Below, in pieces: positions 37,229 to 52,652 of a stretch of 64,000 nt of DNA (its first letter is position 1; every line of letters begins with the position of its first letter). A program made the position numbers and the translations under genes. The notes beneath the pieces are model-generated. The model was not told the origin of the DNA. It made no database searches and was given only the letters and a program-made list of their open reading frames with translations. This DNA comes from Erpobdella octoculata (Eukaryota; Annelida; Clitellata; Hirudinida; Erpobdellidae): positions 5,174,588-5,238,587 of the forward strand of contig OZ022238.1 of assembly GCA_963978895.1 (NCBI GenBank), in the 5' to 3' direction.

Positions 37229-39185
37229 ATAGATTGGCGATCATACCGAGTTTTAATTCTGTCGCTGGCTGCTTTGATCCAATTTCGGGCTACGAAATGA
37301 ATTTCATTTAACCGAGCCGCAATTGTGCGCATACTCGCTTTTCGATTCTACTTTGTCTCCCGGACTTCCAAACATAAGATTGCAAGGAAGTCGTATCTCC
37401 CGTCCAAATAACATTTTACTTGGGATGGCCTTCGTCGTGTTGTGAACCGATCCTCTGTAAACCATCAAAATTAACGGAATGTGTTTATCCCAATCAACCT
37501 GGTTTTCACCGACCATCTTAGACAAGTGCTGTTGAATAGTTCGATTAAATGGTTCTACCATACCGTCAGACTGAGGATGAAGGGGAGTTGTGCGGGTTTT
37601 ATGTATGCCTAAAACACGGCACATTTCTCTAAACAATTGTAAATCAAAGTTCCTGCCCTGATCTGAATGGAGCTCCATTGGTACTCCATAGCGACTAACC
37701 CAGCCATCAACAACAACGTTGACAACTGTCACTGCTTCTTGATTAGGTATAGCAAAAAACCTCTGGCCATTTTGTAAAATAATCTATGACCACAAGAATG
37801 TACTTATTGCCAGATTTTGACACTGGAAATGGATTTGCTAAATCTATAGCAATTCTTTCAAAAGGGGAACCTATATTGTACTGTTGTAAATGGCTCTTTG
37901 TTTTAGCGTGTGGTCCTTTACTAGCGACACAGGTATCACATTTTTGACACCATTCCTCTACATTCATTTTACAGTATACCCAATAAAATCTTTGGCGGAT
38001 TTTGTCTAACGTTTTATTTATCCCTAGATGTGCCCCTGATACTCCGGAGTGCATTTGTTGGAGCACTTCTGGCACTTTTACTTTTGGAATAATTAATTGC
38101 AAAACACTGGTGGAACCATCAGTGTTTTCCCAAATTCTTTTTAGAGATCCGTTCACAACCCTTAGAGAGTCCCATTGTGCCCAATACGATTTAGTAGCAG
38201 GACTCAATTCAGAAATCTCTTGCCAGTCAGGTTTCTTCTCTTCTTCCATCCATCTCACAATTGGCCCTATATCATCATTTTTTTAATTGTTCGTCTCGAA
38301 TCACTTCATCTGACCAAGTGTCGTTAATTTGAAACCGTACCTGAAAACACTGATTATTTATTTCCTTCCCCTCCATGCGAATGCAATACTTATATTCATC
38401 ATTGCAAGGTCGTCGTTACAGTGCGTCAGCATTTTTGTGCTGTTCACCTTTCCGATGCTGAATTTCAAACTCGTATGACTGTAAACGTTCGATCCACCTA
38501 GCCACTTGTTCTTCTATATTTTTAAAATTTAAAAGCCATTTCAAAGCAGCGTGATCCGTTCTCAACAAAAACTTTTGACCATATAAATACTTGCTAAAGT
38601 GCTTAATAGAATCAACGATTGCTAATAACTCGCGTCTGGTGACGCAATAATTGCGCTCCGGTTTCGACAAAGTTCTGCTATAATAAGCTATAACCTTGTC
38701 ATTGCCGTCAACAATTTGACTAAGCACTGCCCCTATTCCTTCATTACTTGCATTTGTGTCTAATACAAAATTTTTTCCAGGGATTGGATACGACAGAACT
38801 GGCAGCAATTTCAAATTGAGCTTTGTAGACGGACCATGACACAGTGCCATCAAAAGCCGGGGTCTTTGCAGGCTCAGCAGATTGAATTCTTTCTTGGGCT
38901 TGGCAACCAGTCTGTCCTTGTTTGACCAGATTGTTCAATTTTATCTCCAGGTTGCTCTCGATTCTCTTCTCGATTTCCTTGGTATTCTCTTCTACCAATT
39001 TTTTCAGGTTATTAACTCTTTTCTCCACATCTGTTAATTTAACCTGACCTTCGATAAGTAATTCTTTTATTCCTTCCATAACGGCTTTGGTTTCTTTTTG
39101 GGCTGCTCTGTTTTCCTCCTGTGCTGCTCTGTTTTGCTCCTGTGCTGCTCTGTTTTGCTCCTGTGCTGCTCTGTTTTATGCTTTA
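37229..39185 (-). pseudogene. Ty3-type LTR retrotransposon with gag-to-RNase H deletion
   Basis: Minus strand. A gag N-terminus has a 21-bp repeat (Ala-Ala-Gln-Glu-Gln-Asn-Arg, 39085-39180), a coiled coil (VKLTDVEKRVNNLKKLVEE) and the gag word PAFDGTVSWSVYKAQFE. It passes straight into RNase H (FVLDTNASNEGIGAVL, YCVTRRELLAIV, LLRTDHAALKWL) at about 38780, so protease and most RT are deleted. Then come an ADAL stop, and integrase with HHCC finger (MHSGVSGAHLG, CQKCDTC) and D-D-E core (IAIDLANPF; HSDQGRNF; PQSDGMVEPFN). A frameshift sits in a T run at about 37758, and another near 37320 before RLNEIHFVARNWIKAA. The element ends abruptly at the family 1 copy, and no LTR is visible. Non-autonomous and dead. 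Confidence 0.88.
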
Positions 39186-39253
39186 AATATATTATAAACA
39201 AAACAGAAATTGCAAAAACATGTTTTAAACATAAGATAACAAAACAGAAAACT

Positions 39254-39373
39254 TCAAACTATTTCTTTTTTTCTTTGCCTTATATTAATATTCAATAAAT
39301 GACCAACAAAGAAATGAAAATTACAAACTATTTCTTTTTTTCTTTGCCTGATATTAATATTTAATAAATGACC
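39254..39373. repeat. tandem duplication of a 68-70 bp unit
   Basis: Two direct copies of AACTATTTCTTTTTTTCTTT ... AATATT(C/T)AATAAATGACCA, about 68 bp apart. Confidence 0.8.
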
Positions 39374-39830
39374 AATTTTTCAGCACTGGGCTCATTATCC
39401 TCCGCGTCAAGAACCGCCCGTACAGAAGCACCAGATGACCGGCTAACCAGCGCTGCTATCTCCTCGACTCGCTCCGAAGGCCCCAGCTCACCGACAATGT
39501 TCTGATACCTAGGATCCAGTATCTCTGTCAGTACGTCAGGAGAACAGTCTTCACAGTCGGCAATCAACGCATCCACAGCAGGCACACCATCATGGCCGAG
39601 ATGAACAGAAGTAGAATAATCAAAAACCTTTAATATTGGTGGGAAAATGTCGAATTGTTTATTGATCGAAGGAACCAAATAAAAAAAGCTTCTCTGATCT
39701 TCAAACGTGTACAATTATTTTCTTTACAAAAGTATTGAAGTATTTGCATCGATAAGCTTGCGTTTCGGTAAAAAGTGATGTGATTTATTAAATATTTTTT
39801 TTTCATAGCACCGTTTTGTAGGATCATGGC
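39361..39830 (-). pseudogene. Penelope-like element 3, C-terminal relic
   Basis: Minus strand: FYRNASLSMQILQYF and CTRLKIREAFFIWF, then, after a frameshift, SINKQFDIFPPILKVF. These match the end of the endonuclease domain of element 1 (RLKIKEALYI, INKQFDKFPQILHLF). An acidic tail follows. No hammerhead motif was found next to it. Confidence 0.68.
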
Positions 39831-42208
39831 AAGCCGTCGAGCAGTGGAGACATATATAAGACACGCTTAACCAGTCTTGCTTAGTCTATTATGCTCAACA
39901 GAGCGAGTTTAAAAGAAAATATCATACCAAAATGCGTGAATAACTACTTACGTTCTGTACGAACAGCTGCTATCAAAATTCAAATTTCAGGTTCTAAATA
40001 TATCGCTGACAAAAGCAGAAAACAAATATGCTGAACTGATTTGTCAATATGACGTCGTTTGAACTTTTTGTGTGATGAAAGCTTACGATAGCGTCTTGAG
40101 TTCTATTTTGACAAAAAAAACTATCACTATTGTATGCCGTCTAAGTTTTATTTTTAAATGATGTTCAACGTTATATTAACTTGTCAAAACACACTCTTCT
40201 TCCAAATGCATTAATAAATACAATCATAGATTGATGAAAACAAAAATTCAAAATGTCAGTCTTTCATTACAAAATGAGAATTCAAAGTTTTTGTAGCAGT
40301 TCTCAACGCTGCTGTCTGCATCCTCCTCTGGGAATGATGCGCACTGCCTGCTTGCTGACTGTCAGGTTCTTCTTTTTCACTAAAAAATATATATTTTTTA
40401 TCAGAAACAAGTAATCTTAAATAACTTCACCCCCATGTCAGAATTTGTTGTTCAGAATCTGTTGTTGTCATACCATGTTTAAAATAAATTAAATTGAAAC
40501 AAATTATCAACTTTAAAAAGCTTTGGCTAATAATACATAATTTTGCAGTTTCTGTATTGCATACAACTTCTGTCATTAGAAAATGTCTTCTAAGAAAATT
40601 TAAAAAATTTCTTGAAAATGTGTTGTTTTGTCTTTAACCACTTATGTAAAACATCAATGATTAATCAAATTGAAACTAAAAAATCTATTAACATTAAGAA
40701 ATGTCTATAAAACACACTCTGGCCTTCCTTTCATAACATGTTTAAGATAAATGAAATTTAAAAAATTTATTAACTTTAAAAATCTTAGGTTGATAATACA
40801 TAATTAAGAAGGACAACAAAGCTACTGTATTGCATACAGCTTCTGTCATTAAAAAATAAGAAAGTTTCAAAAATTTAATTGAAATGTGTTGAAATTTGTT
40901 GTTTGGTCTTTAACCACTTATGTAAAACTTCAGTAATTAATAAAATTTAAACTAAAAAATTAATAAAGACCCTTGTCTTGCTTTCTTTGAGAAGAAGCAA
41001 TCTGTCTTTGATCCTGTTTCTCCTTCAAATTGTAGGGTGTATCATCAGTCTGGGTGCCTAAAACAAGAATAGAACATAAAAGAAATTTGCATTTTTCAGC
41101 GAAATTAAAAAGACTTTTTAAACAAAATGAATATTTTTATGAATGTCCACATCAAACATTAGTAAACCTCCCAACCCAAATTCAGAAAATTCTACAGATC
41201 TGTTACTAATATTAACACTAATTAACAGTATTACAGCTATATTATTTCTATTCTCTTTTTCTTTTTAAAAATGCCAACACCAGAATGAACAAATATAATA
41301 AAACATTTTCACAATTGTTACATTGGTTATGGCTAAAAAGATGAAATGATATTGCAATTATACTTGTCGCAAAAGCACATTGTTTTACTAACCACTCATG
41401 ATGCCTGGCAAAAGAACTAAAAGCTTTCTCGAAGAAGCTTTCAAACTTCCAATTAATCTGACTAAACAATATAAGACTTTCGGAAAAAGTTCTCGCACAA
41501 CGGCAATACTTAGTCACACAAGTAAGAAAGAGGTGATGTGCGCCTGAAACGCTCTTGCTTTATTCCTGTTCAACACGAGTAGGTATGCGCCAGGCAACAA
41601 CCAACACGCACGGTGATTGGCTGGTTGCATTATAATTGCTAAACTCATCGAGCGAAATTATCTCTCCTAAATAGCGTGTCTTTTAATAAAGACATTGAGA
41701 ACAAGAAAAGATTCTTCGCCGGTCGCTCGTTTTTGCTGCCGCTCCTCTGTTGCTTACGTGACTTCGTTCACGTTTCAATCTTAGCGAAAGTTTTTCGATT
41801 TTTAATCGAAATTTTTTTAACGTTTTTTTCGTTTCGGAAATTAACTGTTGCAGAGGTTTTGACTTCTACTCGCTACATTCGGGAAATTCTGTTTCTCGAA
41901 TTACTTGTTGCAGCTTCATTTTGGAGTATTATGCTCTATTCTATTTAAGGTAGTATCCTTAGATTTTTAGTTTCTACAGTACCTTCTGTACTGATTTTTG
42001 TTTTGTATATTCTCTTTGCTTTAGAAATTATTTACTTTTATTGGTTTTTTTTATTTTGGTTTATTTACTTTTATCTTGTACAAGAGAGTGTGTAGAATAG
42101 AAGACCATCGGCTTCTCCGGTGGGTCCGTTATTTCGTAATTGAAATATTTAACGGACCTCCGGATGGAGCCAATGATCGTAAAGAGCGACACAGTGATCC
42201 CTAAGTCA
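39831..42208. other. mostly gene-free stretch; possible minus-strand exons
   Basis: Two minus-strand segments look exon-like but lack support. One, about 40975-41057, follows a TTTTAG acceptor and encodes TDDTPYNLKEKQDQRQIA. The other, about 40258-40379, also follows a TTTTTTAG acceptor and encodes EKEEPDSQQAGSAHHSQRR and a stop. They could be the 3' exons of an unrecognised gene. The intervening DNA is an imperfect tandem duplication (compare 40480-40670 with 40730-40950). Confidence 0.25.
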
Positions 42209-42408
42209 NNNNNNNNNNNNNNNNNNNNNNNNNNNNNNNNNNNNNNNNNNNNNNNNNNNNNNNNNNNNNNNNNNNNNNNNNNNNNNNNNNNNNNNNNNNN
42301 NNNNNNNNNNNNNNNNNNNNNNNNNNNNNNNNNNNNNNNNNNNNNNNNNNNNNNNNNNNNNNNNNNNNNNNNNNNNNNNNNNNNNNNNNNNNNNNNNNNN
42401 NNNNNNNN
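42209..42408. other. assembly gap (200 N)
   Basis: Run of 200 undetermined bases. Frames spanning it are not meaningful. Confidence 1.
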
Positions 42409-43850
42409 TCCTCCCACTTAAAACCTTAAACCCAACATACGCTAGTCTTACCCCCAAAGTCGAAATTGTAAAGGAGTCCTGTGATGTTTCACATTAAGAG
42501 TGTTTGAAATTATAAAAAAAAAAAAACTATGATTGACAGAGCGTGCATTTACAATAAAGCTCATCTTATCAATGCTTATCAATGCTTATCATAGCTATTT
42601 ACAGTGATCAATATGGCAGCGTCATTATCATTTTTTGGAAAGTTCCTTTGAAAATGTTACTCGTCTCTGCTCAAAACTGGTACTGTTCAAGCTAAACTCT
42701 AACAGATCGACCTCTTTTATGATTTTGGGTTGCGAGATTTTCTCAGGCTACAAGGATAACCATAACAAAAATAAAACTTGAAATGAAGCTTTTTGTTTCA
42801 TTTCAAAACAAAGATATATATGGAATTAATGCGTTAATTATCAAAATAACTGATGGTAAAATCGCAAATTATCGATTGATATATTAAGCAGACGTTCCAA
42901 GGTAATTTTCTGCAGTTCTCGCCGATGATTCTAAAACTTTGCTGATCTGCCGGCATATACTTTGTGAAAGAGCTCCACGACGTGTAGGTACGAGTGTTGA
43001 ATGTAAGAGTTTTTTTGACAGAAAGAGCGCATATAAGCGTCTTAAAATTATAGTTTTATAAAACCATTGTGTGCTTTAGTTTTCATTATTGTAATTCAAT
43101 TTACTATTGAATTTTACTTCGTTTTTTGTGTGTGTTTCGACAGCTTCCTTGAGCTGGTTGATTGTTGATTTGAAACGACTTTCTCCGTTTGAGTATAAGT
43201 ATCTCTATTTGTTATGAGACAAGCAAGCTACAGAAATGAATCAAACATTTTTTAGTCGCATTTGGAGGGATGCTCGTAAAAACTGTTCTCTTTGCATATT
43301 TGGCGACCTCAGCCCAGGTGTCACTTTTCCACACTGACGTTGTCGTCTTCTAGTCACCGTTCCTCTCATCAAACTGGAAAGCGCTCTCAAATTTCACAGC
43401 CACCGGAGCCACCAAAGGCCCAAAGCTGATGTCAGGAAGCCTTAACGTCCGCTTTTTTTAGCATTAAATTAGAAGCAATTAAAGATATTAATGCTCAACT
43501 CGGCATCGACGTCCAGACTCTGAGAGAAACCTGATATGATGAATGCTCTACTTCCATCGACAGTTTGCGAGCGATGTGATTTGCGGTAGCCGACGACCCG
43601 CGTCATCGTTCACGAACTCATCGATTGAATTTGAAAATCAAACATAGTGGTCTGGCAGTTGTCCCCAGAATGCCGTTAAAACATTGTCTATTAGAAGACG
43701 GCTGCATAGCAATCACATTTGTCAAGTAAAGTAACTGCACGGGAAAAGCATAACATTAATCTTCATTAACATAACTGGCCCACTGAAATCACATTTTTTA
43801 CAGAATTCTCGGAACTACTTGAAAAATTTAATATAAAATTTTCAATTTCA
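42409..43850. other. stretch without a supported gene
   Basis: Nothing recognised. The last 400 bases may belong to the diverged 5' part of the LINE that becomes recognisable from 43855. Confidence 0.4.
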
Positions 43851-44120
43851 TTCATAACAGGAGATATTAAGATATGTCTTGAACAAGTTGAAAATTGGGA
43901 TAGTCGAGTTTTCAGTGACATCGTGTCATTTTTGTGGTTGCACCTTGTCGTTGAAGGGTCTACTCACGACCGTGAAGGTTTATTGGACATAGTGCTGGAA
44001 AGAGAACAGTTGTTCAACAAAACATTAGTTACAAAATATGACACCGGTCTCTCCGACCACGACCACCTACTGCTCTATTAGGAAGTTTCATATTTCTGTC
44101 AGAGTTAGCCAGCCACCGTC

Positions 44121-44510
44121 AGAGGCGTAGCTAGAAGCGCAGGAGAGCAAGCTGCACCGGCCGCCGATATGGAGAGCGCCAGAAAAAGGATTTAGTTTAT
44201 TCATATTGCATTAACTTTTTCAAAAAGAAACGACTATAGTTTCATCCTTATTCAATTTTAAGTACCGTTTACAGCAAATTTCGATAGCATTAGCTTTGTT
44301 CAAAGAGTCACAGCAGACAGCTGGAATTGCTCTCATACTAGCTCAACTGGTATAGTATGTGACCTCCAAATAAAATAAGTGTTTCGGCTCCTACTACCCC
44401 ATCGCACCGGTCATCAGGTTTTTTTTAGAGTGAAAAACAAAGGAGGTTATGCAGGGGGCTTAAATTTTGTGTTTTGTTTTCGGGTGCAGAAGACCCTACC
44501 TACGTTTCTG
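44121..44510. mobile_element. non-autonomous hAT element with 8-bp target duplication
   Basis: 390-bp insertion inside the LINE. Terminal inverted repeats start CAGAGGCGTAGCTAG and (reverse complement of the right end) CAGAAACGTAGGTAG. It is flanked by the exact 8-bp direct repeat GCCACCGT (44113-44120 and 44511-44518). An 8-bp duplication and CAG-starting ends are hAT hallmarks. No transposase. It contains a tRNA-like segment. Confidence 0.88.
44339..44391 (+). repeat. tRNA-like segment inside the hAT element
   Basis: A-box-like TAGCTCAACTGG (44339-44350) and B-box-like GTTTCGGCTCC (44381-44391), 41 bases from the start of one to the start of the other. Either a SINE captured by the hAT element or part of its body. 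Confidence 0.45.
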
Positions 44511-46135
44511 GCCACCGTCTTCAGTGAGCGCCAGTGAAGAAAGCTAGACGCGAGGGAAATGAAGCGGCTTATTAAATCTTCTTATCTCTGTTGTCCTGAT
44601 AAATGGACGCTCGCAGCCATGGTTTGAAGTGGAGTGTTGGCTGATGAGACAGTGTCTCTTTAAAAAAAGACAAAATAAATTCTTAAACAATACCCACTTA
44701 AAATGCGAAACAAACAGGTTCTTCAAACTCCGAGCTGAACGTAGATTTTACTATATCTTCCATGTCTCTAAAAAAGAATCCAGAGTGCGTTGGAAAATAA
44801 TCAGAGAAGTGAGTGGCTCTGCAAGAAAACAAAGTTTTGCAGCACAATCCACATGGTCTACTCAAGATTTTTCTCTAAAAAAAACTCCAGAGCATTCGCC
44901 AATCGACGGAAAATGCATTCCACGTGTCTGCTAAATGCTATTCCAGGCTGCCAACGTTGGTCAATTATATGCTATCACATTTGATGAAGTAGGCTTATTG
45001 GTTCCCTACCAAACAAACAATGTCATCCCGACCCAATCTCTACGTGGCTTCTTAAGAAACCTCTTCCTGTCCTAGCACCATATCGTCCATATCTAGTAAG
45101 TTTCTTCAACCACTCACTCACCACTGGTTATGTACCTACATGTCTTAAAAATTCTCACGTACTCCAAGTGCTTCAGAAACCAACTTTTGACCCCATCGTC
45201 TTACAGACAAATTTCCAATCTCCGTGTTTTCTCTAAACTTCCCGAGCGACTCGTGACGAGGCGCTTGCTTGTCTATCTTGACCACTTAACCACAGCTATT
45301 TTCTTCCGACAACGCAACCCGCCTACCGCCGACACCATTTCACGGAGACGGCCATGTTGAAAGTGGTCACTAATGTTCGTCGGGAGTTGATTCAGGAAAT
45401 AATGCTGTGCCTCTTCTCTTAGATATGTCTGCCACTTTTCGAAACTGTTGACCATGATTTCTTATTGACCAGGTTAGATGTTTAATTTGGCGTCCGTCAA
45501 GTCGATCATGCTTTGCCGGCAAAGAAGCAATCAATCATTACGCCTGGCAATCTGGCTGATGCAGGTGATGAACTCTGTTCCGGGGTCTGGGGTCTCTCAG
45601 GGTGCAATTTTTTGACTGCTTATGGTCCTACTTTATGTGGCTGATATGAAAGGCCTGGTTACAAAATATGTTCTTTCAAGCCACCAATACGCGAATGACA
45701 TTCAACTGTATGGACACTGCTAGCCACAGATACAACGACTCTTTACGGACAGATTGAAACCTGTTTTACTCATCTTGCTGACTGGACCGCGTCAAACCGA
45801 CTGTCACTAAACAAGAAGAAAACTTTGATATTGTTTGGATTTAGTCATGTGTTGCGTCGGATGCCCACAAGGTCTCATGCATTGTCTTCGGTGATAGGCT
45901 CCACGGGTTGCCTGAATGTCTTAGTTTTCTGCTAGTATCTTCTGAGGCACTACAAAGAAGATCAACCCTACGATCGACCGATTTCCTCACTTTCATCACC
46001 GCAAAATCGCGTCTCTCAAAGTTCGGAGACCGATCCTTCAACGTCGCTGATTCCGCGTCCTGGAATCTCCTCCAACCTGTGATCCGAAAGCAGACGACTA
46101 CGAATAACTTTTGCATTTAAAAAAAAAATCTTTTT

Positions 46136-49010
46136 AACCAATCTTTTAATAACATTCAATAAAACTTTTTAATCTATTTTTTGACTGTCTGCTTGCTGAC
46201 TTGGTTTGAGTACATTTTATAATCTTTTTAGTATTGATTCTAGTATACTGTAAAAATTGGAATAAATAAAAATATAGAAATATACTTTTCTCTTGCCTTG
46301 ATCTTTTGATAAATGGCATTCAAAACCACATCGAGTAATTTACCCAGGCCAGTCTAAATAATCTCGATAGAAGCCTTCGTAGCCTTCGTAGCCGTTATTG
46401 GTCTTCGCGAGATTGCGAATTTCGCAACTTGAGAGGATTTTGGTACAGTTGGCATACCAAAATTTTTTTTATTACTGTAGAATGTTTTGATGAAAGTTAT
46501 CAACTACAAATTTGTTCAAAAGATGGTTGGAACGAATTTTTTTATTGTGGGAAACAGCGGCGGATCGAGCGGTTCTCCCTTTGATGTTTTAACAAAAAAA
46601 TTTGAACTTAAATTTTTTACTTAGCTTGCAACTTAATTATATTTGTCTGTATTCAGATGCTTTACCTTTACTAAATTTGCCTTTTGGGACATCAACAGTT
46701 CTGATATTTAGAAGATATTAATAAATTTCTGGCCTTTTTAAACTAAGTCAATGCAAAATAAAATTTACAGCGCAACAGCTATAATGGGCAGGTTCCATGG
46801 CTGTAAAGTAATCATCAGCCATTAACTGTTATATTCAATAATCTGCTTGAACTACCAGCTAAACGTGGCTGGCTCCAAGACAATCAGGAATATGTTTAGA
46901 TGTACGAACAGATTTTCTTATTGTATTCTTTTTCTCTCCAAAGCGTGTAAAGTAGATTAAACAGCTCACGGGTTTTCTCAGCAGGTTTTTGTAAGGTTTT
47001 ACCAAAACATTGGAAATACCAAAGCGCAGGTTTTTGAAGGCAAAAGATGAACTGCGGATGAAAAATTTTATTGAGTTTTCATCAGTGCGTCAGAAATTAC
47101 ATGTAAATAGGAAAAAACTAACAATTAAAGTATTTTAGAGATATTCTCTCAGCGTCTTAAAACACATGGTGTAAAAGACTATAAACTATAATAAAAAAAA
47201 TATTCTCTCTCTTTCTTTCTTTCTCTCTTTCTCACTCTCTCTCTTTCTCTCTGTCTTTTTTTCTTTACTTTTCTTTCTAATTTACTACTGCCCGTTGGGC
47301 AAAAACTAAAAAAAAAAACATTTCAAATAGACATCGCCCTTCGAAACGTGAACTTAGCTTTCCCGCCCCAAAATTGTCCCATCTAGATATTTCGCCTTGA
47401 ACATTTTCTTTCAAGATATTTCTTTCCCCAAAATTTCCCTCTCACATTTTTGATGGTTTTTGAGAAAGGTAAAGTTAAACAACGAGCAATAATCAAGTAA
47501 TCTCGAGTTAAATTGAGATACAACTTCAGCAACAAAATCAACTAGAAAACTTTTATTCCAGTTAAGTTATCAAGCTAAATAAAAGTGGAAAATTAAATAC
47601 AACTGAAATTATCTAACAAAATATGTCAAACTACGAGCAGCAGATAAATTTTATCTCGCCATCAGACGATTGGTAAGGTTTTCCAGCTTTCTTGGAAGTC
47701 ACCTTCTTCGGTTTATTCTGAGTTTCGGAAGCAAGCTGTTTGGAGTTCACTTATCATATAGAATCATATAGAATAGTGCTTAAATTTTCGAAGCTGTTTA
47801 ATTTGCTGATGCAATATTACAAACGGCAGAAACACGCCGGTCAATAACAGCAACTCGTGTCGTCGTATTCGCCACCTAGCGAAACTAATTCAAATTCATT
47901 ATTTGCGGATTTGTGCAAGGAGCTGATATCTGATTCGTTTTCAACATTTTTCATGCATGGAAACATATCTACGTCAAAATACTTAAAATGTTTAATACGT
48001 TTCCAAAATAGTAAAACTAAATTATAAAAAATAAGTTTTTATTAAAATTGGTAAGATTCAAATTAATTCGTGGAACAGCATTGGTGGACTTCATCCAGAC
48101 TCTGCAATGGATTTTTTTTAATGAATCTAAATAACTTAGTCGGTTTGCTGTCTACCTTTTAACTGAAAAGTTTCATCGGACTGAGCAAAGTTTTATCTCT
48201 AAAGTTCTGCGATATCGATTTTTTGGAGAAACCTATTTCCATGTTTTCATGATAATAAATGATAACCTCTTAACATTCTCATCGGCGTCAATATTGCCTT
48301 TGGCTTTTCTTGGATGCCACCCCAGTAGCGGATTTATGGGACGCCGACTTTGATCCCCAATCAACTTTTGTACTTTTGTTTACAGTACTACCTCGGTTAA
48401 CTTAAAGCTATATAAAACTTTTCACACAAAATAAATCCATTTTTGTCAATATGCTTTTTGGTCAGAAAAACAGACAGGTTTTTTCATTCCTTTCGTAAAT
48501 TTTTTAATTTCTCAAATTTTTTTTGCAAAGTCCTACTTTGAATCATTCTTTGAAGCAGATTATTATCTTTCACTACTTTTTATGGAAACGGATATGAAAT
48601 TCTAAATCAAAGTAAATTATCAAACCATTCGCCATCAAAGGTTCTTTACCACAAAAGTCATTCCATGTAGAGGTATTATTCCAAACAATCTTTTATATAG
48701 TTTTATTTTTACTTATTACAAGTGTAGATAAAGAAAGAACAAATTCCGTTTCTATTTTTTTAAAACCATATCTGATAAGTTCAATGACAGATGATAGACT
48801 CAATGCTTTGTTTCTGATGTTTGTGCACAAAAACAGTTACCTCAATATGGATTACATCATTAACATTGAAATATTAGTGTTTTCAGCGTAAAAAACATAT
48901 TTCCAAGCGAGTCTTATAGTTTTTAGTTAAATGTTTTCATTGCTTGTGCCGGTAGATTTGATTTCTTAAAGCAAAGCTGTTACACTCTATATGTTCAAAT
49001 TATTACGTCA
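46136..49010. other. gene-free stretch
   Basis: No supported gene. Contains a C/T-rich tract (47203-47270) and isolated CAGCGGCGGATCGAG (46553) and CAGTAGCGGATT (48323) words like the ends of the MITE at 30289-30548. Confidence 0.5.
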
Positions 49011-49029
49011 CTCAAAGTACAGTTGCTTT

Positions 49030-49270
49030 AGGACAGAGCTTGTGTCTTAGTAAATCAACGCAGAGGTGGACATGGATCAACTTTCTCAACCCACACCTGG
49101 AAAGGGTTTTTTGACCCTCCTCCTGATCCGGGGGATGGGAGAAGGAATTCCAAACCTTTTTAGCTTTCGTTCCCTGTATGAGAACTTTCTCCTTGCCAAA
49201 TTTCATCAAGATCGCTCCAGCGGTTCATATTTCTATAAATTACAAACAAACATTCATATATATATATATA
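49030..49270 (-). repeat. Helitron-like family 4, 5' module
   Basis: Minus strand: TATATATGAATGTTTGTTTG, then TATGAACCGCTGGAGCGATC, TTGATGAAATTTGGCAAGGA, GAAAGTTCTCATACAGGGAA and CCCCGGATCAGGAGGAGGG. Same plan as families 1-3 (TA tract, GAATGTTTG, a CCG..CGATC-TTGATGAAATTT block) but unrelated downstream. Confidence 0.6.
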
Positions 49271-52389
<3,119 letters not shown>

Positions 52390-52452
52390 GCACCCCCCTA
52401 AACAAGAACGGCACCCCCATGGGGGATGCACCCCACCGGTTAAGAAACCCTG
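52390..52452. mobile_element. hAT-like terminal segment
   Basis: The reverse complement starts CAGGGTTTCTTAACCGGTGG and then GGTGCATCCCCCATGG, a terminus typical of hAT non-autonomous elements. The partner end was not found, so this is a fragment or the other end has diverged. Confidence 0.5.
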
Positions 52453-52652
52453 ATCTAAAACAACCGTTACACTCAATCTTGTATATTGGATCTCTGGCGA
52501 CTTATAAATAAACATCCGTACTGTTTAGTTATTTTGGACATTTGGCGACTTACACATAAACAACTTGATGAATTTGATTTCATTAATTTTAATTGATTTA
52601 AGGCCTAATTCATGTCGGAAACATTCAATTTATGTATTGTCATCTATATATA

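Larger units (their letters stand above)
43855..46135 (+). pseudogene. non-LTR retrotransposon (CR1/jockey-like), degenerate
   Basis: Endonuclease C-terminal part (GDIKICLEQVENWDSRVFSD; LDIVLERE; DTGLSDHDHLLLY) at about 43860-44080 with the diagnostic SDHD motif. Linker (44629-44934; Lys/Arg-rich with WKIIREVSG), then RT words SSYRQISNLRVFSKLPERLV (45199-45260), FETVDHDFLL and ADWTASNRLSLNKKK (45778-45825). The C-terminal tail is CLSFLLVSSE..RRSTLRSTDF, then KFGDRSFNVADSASWNLL (45908-46120) and an A-rich 3' end. Many frameshifts and stops. The copy is interrupted after the endonuclease by a hAT element (44121-44510). Confidence 0.8.

Noticed and set aside
42061..42457. Frames crossing the 200-N gap
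   Set aside because: Most residues are undetermined; flanking residues show no known domain.
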